Assembly: GCA_004555055.1 (NCBI GenBank)
Contig: SFJN01000153.1
Span: 1-6,196, forward strand
Reading direction: 5' to 3'
Source: Bacteroidales bacterium
GTDB lineage: Bacteria > Bacteroidota > Bacteroidia > Bacteroidales > Bacteroidaceae
DNA length: 6,196 bases
A program made the translations under genes and the position numbers. The notes beneath the pieces were generated by a model that saw nothing but the letters and a program-made list of their open reading frames with translations, was not told the origin of the DNA and searched no databases. Below are positions 1 to 6,029 of the stretch, piece after piece (the stretch's first letter is position 1; every line of letters starts with the position of its first letter).

Positions 1-6
1 TATCAG

Positions 7-229
7 TAAATACAGGATGTTTCATTGCTGTTCCCCTTGGAAAACATGCAATTTTCCGAAGCATTTGGCAAAATCATGCACGAAAATTCATTTTTTTTGC
101 CGTTCTTTCTCACGGAAAATGCACGTTTCCTACACCATTTTTACCTGTTTATGTATGAAATCCTACACCCTTGCGCAGAATCCTACACCCAATCCTTCAT
201 CCGAAAATGCCAATAAATACAGGATGTTT
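7..229 (+). repeat. 16-base direct repeat (7-22 and 214-229)
   Basis: The sequence TAAATACAGGATGTTT occurs at 7-22 and again, unchanged, at 214-229, 207 bases apart. Its last eight bases, GGATGTTT, occur a third time at 338-345 in the loop side of the long hairpin. A perfect 16-base match in a region this short is unlikely by chance, although AT-rich composition raises the odds. It could be the trace of a duplication or target-site-like copies around an inserted segment. No transposase lies between the copies. Confidence 0.6.
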
Positions 230-258
230 GAGGTGTGGGTGTAGGAAATGTAGGATTT
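126..258. repeat. CCTACACC direct and inverted repeat cluster
   Basis: TCCTACACC occurs in direct orientation at 128-136, 161-169 and 181-189; the last two sit in a 20-base period as ATCCTACACCC. The inverse, GGTGTAGGA, is at 238-246, with a partial copy TGTAGGA at 249-255. TTTCCTACACC (126-136) pairs perfectly with GGTGTAGGAAA (238-248), and AAATCCTACA (158-167) pairs perfectly with TGTAGGATTT (249-258). The cluster could fold as alternative stems or act as binding sites for a protein. The copy number is small and there is no regular spacer, so this is not a CRISPR array. Confidence 0.6.
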
Positions 259-309
259 TTTTCAAAAACTTTTTCGGAGGGAGAAGAGACATTGTCTCGG
301 AAGTTGCAG

Positions 310-366
310 AACATCGGACTTCTTTGGGCAAAAGTACGGATGTTTGCCTCAAAGAAATCCGATGTT
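310..366. terminator. Long hairpin, possible terminator or 3' stem-loop
   Basis: The arms 310-332 and 343-366 pair over 23 positions around a 10-base loop (333-342), with one unpaired base at 349. The outer 17 positions (310-326 with 350-366) contain one imperfect pair, 319 with 357: C opposite A in a plus-strand RNA, but a G-U wobble in a minus-strand RNA. The inner six positions pair GGCAAA with TTTGCC. The pairing is therefore slightly better in the direction of the outer-membrane gene, whose stop codon lies about 134 bases upstream. The T-rich run after the stem (365-372), however, is on the plus strand, as expected of a terminator for rightward transcription. Direction is undecided. It could also be an inverted-repeat element. 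Confidence 0.5.
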
Positions 367-392
367 TTTGTTGGATTTCGTCCTTTGTTTCC

Positions 393-488
393 TGCGCTCG
401 GCATAGCTCAAGCAAGCTTGGCTCTGCTCTCGCTGCTCCAGAGTTTGACATTGCGCTCGACTTGGCATCGTTGGCTTCTGCTCTCGCT
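393..488. repeat. Two diverged copies of a CTC/GCT-rich unit
   Basis: Copy one spans 393-434 and copy two 452-488, with starts 59 bases apart. Both begin with TGCGCTCG and both end with nearly the same sequence: TTGGCTCTGCTCTCGCT at 418-434 and TTGGCTTCTGCTCTCGCT at 471-488, differing by one inserted T. The middles differ. The segment sits immediately 3' of the outer-membrane protein gene. The pattern suggests a duplicated intergenic repeat unit. I believe similar CTC/GCT-rich intergenic sequence is dispersed in Bacteroides genomes, but this is from memory and untested here. Confidence 0.5.
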
Positions 489-500
489 TGAGGAAAAGCA

Positions 501-3437
501 CTATTTTCTTTGTGGAGATTTGCTGAATCTGTATACGGCATGCAGCATTGCGTAGCGCGGAATAGACATGTACCACGTTTCTGTGCGACCTTGCGCGTTC
601 AAGGTCTGGCGTACGTTGGAGATGTTGTTCAGAATGTCGAATCCGTCAAGCATCACGGTCAGCCTGCCCTTCATGAACTTCTTTGCCACACGTATGTTCC
701 ACACAAAATGGTCCGTGTTGAATGCCTTGTCGGCGTATCCTCTGCGGCTATACATGGTGGCGTCTGTTGAAATCTGCCAGCCCATGGGGATGTCTGCCGT
801 GCAGTTGATTCCGTATTGGTACGACGCAGCGTCTGTGGTGACGAAACCGGCTCTGGGCGAAGTCTGACGGGTGTATGTCCCTGAGGCTTTTCCCCCCAGA
901 TGTATGGAACTTATGGAATAGTTTATGCGCAGACCTTGCGTCAGGTAGGTGGTGCGGACCGCACTTGTTTGTGGGACTTGGTCCGGGGAGTCGCTGCTGA
1001 GGTCCATGCTGTGCCGGTAGGTCGCCTCGGTGTTCAGTTCCAACTTCAGCCGTTTGCGTTTGTCCAATGGCGTGGAGCAGTTTACCTTGCCATTGAGGAC
1101 ATTGTTCCCGTTCACGTTTTCCGGGCGATAGGTGTAGATGCCGGTATGCCTGTCGTAGGTATATCCCATGGCTACGTCGTTGCGCGACAGTTGGTATGAA
1201 ACGTTGGAAGATACCATGCGTTGCGTTTCAGGGCTGTTCCACACATAATTCATTTCCCAACGGTGGCTGTGCGTCACGTGCAGGCGGTTGTTGCCGGTAT
1301 AGACCTCCAGCGGATTGTCGTCGGTGCGCACATCCACGAAGTAGTCTATGGATGCCGGTGCCATGGAGACCCGGTAACTTGCTTTCAGTTCGTGGTAAGA
1401 TACCAGTCGGCCATCCTCATCCTTGTTCAGCCACATCTTGCCCACCCGCAGTGAGGGACGGAAAAGCACATAGTGTTTGGTAATCGTCGTATCTGTCAGT
1501 GCCGGACGGTTGTAGTCCAATCGGTTGCGGTCTATGCTGAGTGGAAGGTTGAGGCCGAATGACCAGGTGCTGTTTTTATACTCATTCCTGTTGATGTTCA
1601 GTGCTACCACATGGTAATCGTTCCGCAGGGTGGAATACTTGCTGTGCTCCGGGTCGAAAGTCTGGGTCAGCCAGTCGGTTACTGATGGCAGAACACCGAG
1701 TTCCGGCCAGTCGTCGGCATCGTTCGCAAGATAGTCGAGACGATACAGGCCATAGTTTTGGCGGGTGTGGTCCGTTGTGTATTCGTATGAAGGGCTGATG
1801 AGCCAGTTGCGTCCGATGCCGCAGTAGTAATATGAAGCCTTGGCGGTGGCAGAATGGCTGCGGTAGTCCTCCTTCCCGTACTCATTCCTCAAATCCGCCG
1901 ATGCACCGCCTTGCGGATAGTCACATAGCTTGTGGGCAAAGTTGTCGTGTCTGGTGTCGACGAAGTTGCCGCGTGCTTCAATCAGGAAGTTGTCGTTCGT
2001 GTGCGGCAACTTTATGGCGGCCTGCGCAGTCATGCCTGCGGACAGATAGTAGCCGTCTCTCTTGGATTCTTCAGATACGCGGTTGATGATGCCGGCAAGT
2101 TTGGCAGGAGACACGTCCGGACTGAAAAGCGTATCCAAAGATTCGTCCGTCAGGTTTTCGCTGAATGACTGCACAGAGCGGTCGAGACTGCTGCCGCTGT
2201 TGGAGGAATAGTGAAGGTTCGGGTTCAGTGTGACGTTTACCCACTTGCTGTTGAAGGTCCAGTTGTGATTGGTATTGAAGTAAAGGTCGTGCGCACTGCT
2301 TGCATGGCGTATTCGTCCGTACGAGTCGCCACCTTGCAGGAAGGTTTGTCTGGCTGTCAGTTCCCTTGTCCGTGTGTCGGTGTGGCTTACGGTAGCCTCT
2401 CCTTCCAGTTTGACGCTGTGCATACGGGCATTGACCAGATAGTCTATTCCACCATTCTGCATGGTTCTTATGCCGTCTTCTATGGCGGGCATCCACTCGC
2501 TGCTCTGCCCGGGACGTTGCCTGTCGTTGAGATTGTTGACATTTGCAAAGGCCGACAGGCGCGAATGGGTGGTATATCTGAGTGCAAAAAGTCGCGCCAG
2601 ATAGCGTTCGTCGGTGCCGCCTCCACCCTCCACATTGGCCATCCAGCCTGTTTGGTAGTCCTTCTTCAGCTTGACATCCATGACCAGCATCTCGTCGCCG
2701 AGATTCTTGCCCATCAGTTTGCCGAGGCCGCTCATTTTGTCATAGACCCTGATGTCCTTCACCATATAGGTGGGGAGGTTTTCGAGCATGACCGAGCGGT
2801 CTTTTCTGAAGAAATCCTCGCCATTCAGCAGCAGGCTTTCCACCTGTTTCCCATTGACAAGGATGCGTCCGTCGTCCTTCAGTTCCGCGCCCGGCAACTG
2901 GCTGATGAGTGCGTCGAGCATGGAGCCTTCCTCCAGTTGGAATGCATCGGCGTTGTAGACGACGGTATCTCCGCGAAGATAGAATTTTACTTTCGTGGCC
3001 TTTACGACCGCTTCGTCCAGCTTTACTTCGCGCGGAGCACGTTTCATGGTGATGGGCGCGTGCAGTATGGCCATCTCGCTCCTTCGCAGTTTGTCGATTT
3101 TGTAGGGCAGGGTCACCGTCTCGTACCGGTCTTTGCTCAAGCGGAGGAAGTATTCGCCCGCCTCTGGGAGGGGTGCTACAAAGACGGGGCGCAAATAGGC
3201 CACTTCCACGTTGTCAGTGATGGTCCACTCGAACACCAGGATGCTATCCTTGTTCAGTAGTTGCGTCTTCACGTCAACCAGCGGCCTACGTGTCACGTTG
3301 TCCAGCACTTGACCATACAGGATATGGTATTCATTCTTCATCAGATCATCTGTTGTGATCAATGGTTTTTCCTGGGCATGGACATACAAGATACACAGAT
3401 GAAACAGGAAGAAGGTAACGGCAACAATTCTTTTCAT
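501..3437 (-). CDS. Outer-membrane beta-barrel protein, TonB-dependent receptor-like
   Basis: A 978-residue predicted outer-membrane protein. The chosen start gives a typical signal peptide: MKR, a hydrophobic stretch (FFLFHLCILYV, 9-19) and a likely cleavage after VHA at residue 21, before Q. An in-frame ATG 12 codons upstream (3473) would only add a basic stretch. Residues about 38-132 look like a carboxypeptidase-regulatory-like beta-sandwich (YGQVLDNVTRRPLVDV, then GEYFLRLSKDRYETV). Residues about 137-257 resemble a receptor plug (LDEAVVKATKVKF, LISQLPGAELKDDG, RILVNGKQV, LLLNGEDFF). The rest is aromatic-rich alternating sequence expected of a large barrel, ending in AVYRF and a short basic tail. 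This layout matches the Bacteroidetes TonB-dependent-receptor/outer-membrane beta-barrel family. I see no clear TonB box and no SusD partner, so glycan import through a Sus system is not supported and the substrate is unknown. It lies 79 bases after the PspC-domain gene, with no promoter match between, so it is probably co-transcribed. Confidence 0.88.
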   Translation of the reverse strand: MKRIVAVTFFLFHLCILYVHAQEKPLITTDDLMKNEYHILYGQVLDNVTRRPLVDVKTQLLNKDSILVFEWTITDNVEVAYLRPVFVAPLPEAGEYFLRLSKDRYETVTLPYKIDKLRRSEMAILHAPITMKRAPREVKLDEAVVKATKVKFYLRGDTVVYNADAFQLEEGSMLDALISQLPGAELKDDGRILVNGKQVESLLLNGEDFFRKDRSVMLENLPTYMVKDIRVYDKMSGLGKLMGKNLGDEMLVMDVKLKKDYQTGWMANVEGGGGTDERYLARLFALRYTTHSRLSAFANVNNLNDRQRPGQSSEWMPAIEDGIRTMQNGGIDYLVNARMHSVKLEGEATVSHTDTRTRELTARQTFLQGGDSYGRIRHASSAHDLYFNTNHNWTFNSKWVNVTLNPNLHYSSNSGSSLDRSVQSFSENLTDESLDTLFSPDVSPAKLAGIINRVSEESKRDGYYLSAGMTAQAAIKLPHTNDNFLIEARGNFVDTRHDNFAHKLCDYPQGGASADLRNEYGKEDYRSHSATAKASYYYCGIGRNWLISPSYEYTTDHTRQNYGLYRLDYLANDADDWPELGVLPSVTDWLTQTFDPEHSKYSTLRNDYHVVALNINRNEYKNSTWSFGLNLPLSIDRNRLDYNRPALTDTTITKHYVLFRPSLRVGKMWLNKDEDGRLVSYHELKASYRVSMAPASIDYFVDVRTDDNPLEVYTGNNRLHVTHSHRWEMNYVWNSPETQRMVSSNVSYQLSRNDVAMGYTYDRHTGIYTYRPENVNGNNVLNGKVNCSTPLDKRKRLKLELNTEATYRHSMDLSSDSPDQVPQTSAVRTTYLTQGLRINYSISSIHLGGKASGTYTRQTSPRAGFVTTDAASYQYGINCTADIPMGWQISTDATMYSRRGYADKAFNTDHFVWNIRVAKKFMKGRLTVMLDGFDILNNISNVRQTLNAQGRTETWYMSIPRYAMLHAVYRFSKSPQRK

Positions 3438-3516
3438 AGAACATCTCTTTTTGAAATGCCTGCGTCCCTTCATCCTATGCCGCAGCAGGATAAGGACGTG
3501 CCAGGCTGATTGTCAG

Positions 3517-5268
3517 TTATTTCCTTCTCTTGTCTTTGACAGTTGAGGGGGCCTCGGCAGGCTTCAGACAGAGCATGCGGACATTGCAGCTGTTGAGGTA
3601 TGCCTTATCGGCCTTGATGCTGAGACAGACGTCGCCTCCGGCATGATGGAAGGGTGCAGAGGTGTGGAGCTGTATGTCCTTGTTGTCATCGATGAATCCA
3701 TTCCATTCCGAGCTGTCGGCATCGGAAATGATGGCTAAGGCGACCGCTTCTTTCCAGTCGGCATGTTTGAGGTCGGTTCCCTTGGTGTCGGGACAGATGG
3801 TGGCAAGGATTTCCGACGGTTTTGCAGCATTTGCAGCCGTAATGCGCAGTCCGCTTCCGGCATTTTCGGTGAGGGCTGTAAGGGAATAGTATCCAGCGTC
3901 GAGGTTTTGGGTCCGGTTCATTTCGATGCTGATGGGCTTTGCGTCGTCAAGGCGCCGGATGAAAGGATAATTATAGGGCAGACTCTCCATGTCTTCATCG
4001 TGAAGGATGATGTATGGAAGTACATTCTGCATCTCGGAGATTTTCCATCCGCTCTCGTCAAGACGCTGCCATTGCGTCATGTCTTCGAGGGTGATGCCGT
4101 TGCGTGTGCAGTTTTCCATGTGGATTTTCTCCTCCTGGTTGTGGATGTCCATCCCGAATATCAGGCCACATGAAATGCAGGTGGCAAGGGCAATGAGCCA
4201 TATGACGAGGAAAGTAAAGAAGCGTCCGCGCGAGAAACCGCTGCCGGAAGGACGGATAAGCGAGATGATGCCCCAAAGCAAAAGGGCAAGCACAACGATG
4301 CCGGAGATGAGGGATGCCAGCAATATCGGGCTGCCGGACTGGATGTAGGATAGGGTGCTGGGGTCGAACATGGAGGAAAGGACGCCGATGCCGCAGCCGA
4401 GGCTGACGAGCAGGCCGATGGTGGAGATGATGAGGCCGAGGAGTGTGGCGGCAAGAGGAAACAGCATGGCGGCAAGGAATAGCATGGTGATGATGTGCAG
4501 GCAGCCGGAGAGACTGGCACCGCTGCGTCTGGCTGCGGCATCCTTCTCGTCGGCAAGGCTTTCGGATTCGCTGACAATCTGGTCTTTCAGGGTGTTGGGG
4601 TTTACCTCGCGCCCCTTCATCCGCAACTTATCTTCAGGTGTGACGGCACGAGGAGTGATGATGAGCAGCAGGATGTAGAGCATCGGGATGATGAAACTGA
4701 AGCATCGGGGAGTGAAATGTATGGAAGCGAAGAAAACGGTGAGAATGACCGTTAGGAGTCGCCATACCGTTACATCGCCTACCTCAAAATACTCGGCAAG
4801 GCCGGAGCATACGCCGCCAATCATCTTGTCATCGGTATTGCGGTAGAGACGTTTGTTACGTACGCGGTCGCGGAGACGGTTGAAGAAGTCGTTCTGCCTT
4901 TCCTGGTCTTCCGGCTTCTTGCGGTTTTCCACGTTTTCTCCTTCCGCGATGCCGGTAGCATTGTCGGTGTCTTCGGTGGTGCTTTCGCGACTTTCGGTGT
5001 TGGCCTCATCGTCAATGTCGGTGGCATTTCCGATTTTTTCAATGATTTCCTTTACTGTCTCGATGTTCACGGCTTCCATGCCCTGTTCCTTGCGTTCCCA
5101 GAGCAGTTCTGCCACACGGTGTTCGATGTCGTCGGCAATCTCCTCGCCGCCTTCCTGACGCTGGAAATAACTCTTCATGCTCTGCAGGTAGTTTTCGAGC
5201 AGTTGGTAGGCATCCTCGTCGATGGCGTAGATGGTGCCGAATATGTTGATGCTGATATTCTTTTTCAT
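3517..5268 (-). CDS. PspC-domain multi-span membrane protein
   Basis: A 583-residue inner-membrane protein. Residues 1-84 form a soluble, mostly helical module (INIFGTIYAIDEDAYQLLENYL, IADDIEHRVAELLWER, VKEIIEKIGNATDID). It is followed by an acidic linker (about 85-125). The PspC domain covers about 138-208, with the hallmark RLYRNTDDKMIGGVCSGLAEYF and two hydrophobic segments ending in IITPRA. Further membrane segments lie near 257-297 (one or two), 313-338 and 349-373. Residues about 375-583 are a non-membrane region I cannot assign by motif; it looks beta-rich. PspC proteins belong to envelope-stress (phage-shock) systems, where they sense membrane state or bind partners, and are often found beside PadR regulators in Bacteroidetes. 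The start was set at MKKNISINIF because the 35 codons upstream (to 5373) are proline/histidine-rich and look non-coding. The protein is much longer than a minimal PspC of 60-120 residues. Confidence 0.88.
   Translation of the reverse strand: MKKNISINIFGTIYAIDEDAYQLLENYLQSMKSYFQRQEGGEEIADDIEHRVAELLWERKEQGMEAVNIETVKEIIEKIGNATDIDDEANTESRESTTEDTDNATGIAEGENVENRKKPEDQERQNDFFNRLRDRVRNKRLYRNTDDKMIGGVCSGLAEYFEVGDVTVWRLLTVILTVFFASIHFTPRCFSFIIPMLYILLLIITPRAVTPEDKLRMKGREVNPNTLKDQIVSESESLADEKDAAARRSGASLSGCLHIITMLFLAAMLFPLAATLLGLIISTIGLLVSLGCGIGVLSSMFDPSTLSYIQSGSPILLASLISGIVVLALLLWGIISLIRPSGSGFSRGRFFTFLVIWLIALATCISCGLIFGMDIHNQEEKIHMENCTRNGITLEDMTQWQRLDESGWKISEMQNVLPYIILHDEDMESLPYNYPFIRRLDDAKPISIEMNRTQNLDAGYYSLTALTENAGSGLRITAANAAKPSEILATICPDTKGTDLKHADWKEAVALAIISDADSSEWNGFIDDNKDIQLHTSAPFHHAGGDVCLSIKADKAYLNSCNVRMLCLKPAEAPSTVKDKRRK
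4645..4857 (-). other. PspC domain within the membrane protein
   Basis: This stretch encodes residues about 138-208 of the membrane protein. It carries the family's arginine-rich entry (NKRLYRNTDD), the conserved GVCSGLAEYF turn and helix, and two hydrophobic segments (LLTVILTVFFASI and FIIPMLYILLLII) closed by TPRA. These match the PspC family pattern closely. The rest of the protein is larger than, and different from, classical proteobacterial PspC. Confidence 0.85.
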
Positions 5269-5290
5269 GGTTTCTATGATGTTTTTGGTG

Positions 5291-5298
5291 CAAAGATG
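5291..5298 (-). promoter_or_regulatory. Weak -7-like box before the PspC-domain gene
   Basis: On the minus strand this reads CATCTTTG, one base off the Bacteroidetes -7 consensus TAnnTTTG, and it is followed by CA as in many such promoters. It lies about 22 bases before the chosen start codon. No TTTG-like -33 box is present at the right spacing; that place reads as a run of C. It might give weak extra transcription of the last two genes, but it is as likely to be chance. Confidence 0.22.
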
Positions 5299-5379
5299 CC
5301 CATGATGTTCATAATGTAGGGGGCAGATTCTTGCGGGGTGAATGGTTGGGGAAGAATGTGGATGCGGGGGCACCCGTTG

Positions 5380-5811
5380 TCAGATTTCCGCCGCATCGGT
5401 TGGGCTGATGCCGGCAGTGGGAGGCATGTCGTCCGCTGGGGCTGCCGCTGTGACAGGACCGGGGGGAAGGGCTGCGACCGAAAAACGCTGTTGGAGGATG
5501 TTGACGGTGTTGGCCAGTTCGTTCCAACTGGCATCGAGCTGCAGCAGGGCCTCTTCGCCTTCATCGGTGAGCGCATAATATTTACGTGGCGGACCCTGCG
5601 TGCTCTCTTGCCATTCGTATTTCAACCATCCGTCTTTCTTCAGACGGTTCAGCAGGGGGTAGAGTGTGCCTTCCACCACAATCATTTCGGCTTGTTTGAG
5701 ATGCGAGATGATGTCGTTGGCATAGGAAGGCCTGTGTCGCAGCAAAAGGAGAATACAATATTCGAGCATCCCTTTGCGCATTTGTGATTTTGTATTGTCA
5801 ACATTGGCCAT
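5380..5811 (-). CDS. PadR-family transcriptional regulator
   Basis: A 143-residue DNA-binding protein. Residues about 11-90 form the PadR winged helix: MRKGMLEYCILLLL (helix 1), SYANDIISHLKQ (helix 2), the signature EGTLYPLLNRLKKDGWL around residues 47-63 (recognition helix), and the wing and following helix GPPRKYYALTDEGEEAL. A further helix (QLDASWNELANTVNIL) gives the short dimerisation segment of small PadR proteins. The last 30 or so residues are rich in Pro and Ala and look disordered. PadR proteins are usually repressors that act on their own operon and an adjacent membrane or efflux gene. Here the gene leads a likely three-gene operon, 111 bases before the PspC-domain gene, so autoregulation is the simplest reading. 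The inducer is unknown. Confidence 0.93.
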   Translation of the reverse strand: MANVDNTKSQMRKGMLEYCILLLLRHRPSYANDIISHLKQAEMIVVEGTLYPLLNRLKKDGWLKYEWQESTQGPPRKYYALTDEGEEALLQLDASWNELANTVNILQQRFSVAALPPGPVTAAAPADDMPPTAGISPTDAAEI

Positions 5812-5898
5812 AAGGAATAGGAGTATTTATAGGTTCGTACAGGTTTCCACCTTAGGACCCGGCGCCATTTGTGGTTCTCTGGGCGGAAAATCATGGTG

Positions 5899-5930
5899 CA
5901 AAGGTACGAAACTTTATCTAGGCGCACAAT
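5899..5930 (-). promoter_or_regulatory. Bacteroidetes-type promoter for the padR operon
   Basis: On the minus strand, TACCTTTG (5899-5906) matches the Bacteroidetes -7 box TAnnTTTG exactly and sits in the common context TTCGTACCTTTGCA. A TTG (5927-5929) lies 20 bases upstream, fitting a partial -33 TTTG element. Transcription would begin near 5890, leaving an untranslated leader of about 80 bases before the PadR start codon. It is the only full match I noticed ahead of any gene in the window, supporting one transcript for the three genes. Confidence 0.65.
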
Positions 5931-5992
5931 ACGGCTTTCACCGAATAGTTACATAGCAATCAGAGAAGTCATAGCAAGAATTTCCCATTTAA

Positions 5993-6006
5993 AGAATAGA
6001 TATTCT
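5993..6006. repeat. Small AT-rich hairpin after the acyl carrier gene
   Basis: AGAATA (5993-5998) and TATTCT (6001-6006) form a perfect six-base inverted repeat with a two-base gap (in RNA, five pairs around a four-base loop). It lies 24 bases past the acyl carrier protein stop codon. The stem is all but GC-free and no strong T run follows on the minus strand, so it is at best a weak terminator. Confidence 0.25.
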
Positions 6007-6029
6007 ATGAATAAAGATTATTCTAAAAG

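Larger units (their letters stand above)
1..500. other. Repeat-rich intergenic region without a supported gene
   Basis: I see no credible gene here. Short open frames exist on both strands, but they overlap one another, have no recognisable domain and mostly run through repeated DNA. The left part (1-260) is AT-rich with short poly-T runs, for example at 91-98. The middle holds a long hairpin, and the right part (about 386-497) is rich in CTC and GCT triplets. The repeats are listed as separate entries. The region lies directly downstream of the outer-membrane protein gene and probably contains the end of that transcript. Whatever flanks it to the left is outside the window. Confidence 0.7.

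Noticed and set aside
39..57. Short hairpin GGAAAA / TTTTCC
   Set aside because: Six A/T-rich pairs with a seven-base loop are expected by chance in such AT-rich DNA; it has no link to a gene end.
126..258. CRISPR array
   Set aside because: The repeats are only 9-13 bases, few, irregularly spaced and partly inverted; no cas gene is visible.
171..555. Overlapping small open frames on both strands in the left intergenic region
   Set aside because: They overlap one another on both strands, run through repeats and a hairpin, enter the end of the barrel gene, and show no domain.
2211..3260. A 349-codon open frame on the plus strand
   Set aside because: It runs antisense inside the outer-membrane protein gene, whose protein has a signal peptide and coherent domains. 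The antisense translation has no recognisable domain and reflects codon use on the real strand.
3438..3516. Separate promoter for the outer-membrane protein gene
   Set aside because: No TAnnTTTG match was found on the minus strand in this 79-base gap, so read-through from padR is more likely.
4161..4577. A 138-codon minus-strand frame rich in Ser, Ala and Pro
   Set aside because: It is a shifted frame over the membrane-span-coding part of the PspC protein; its low complexity comes from the repetitive codons of those spans.
5269..5373. In-frame upstream extension of the PspC-domain protein by 35 codons
   Set aside because: The extension is Pro/His-rich, covers the intergenic gap after padR, and lacks the character of the following module. 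The start at MKKNISINIF is far more natural.
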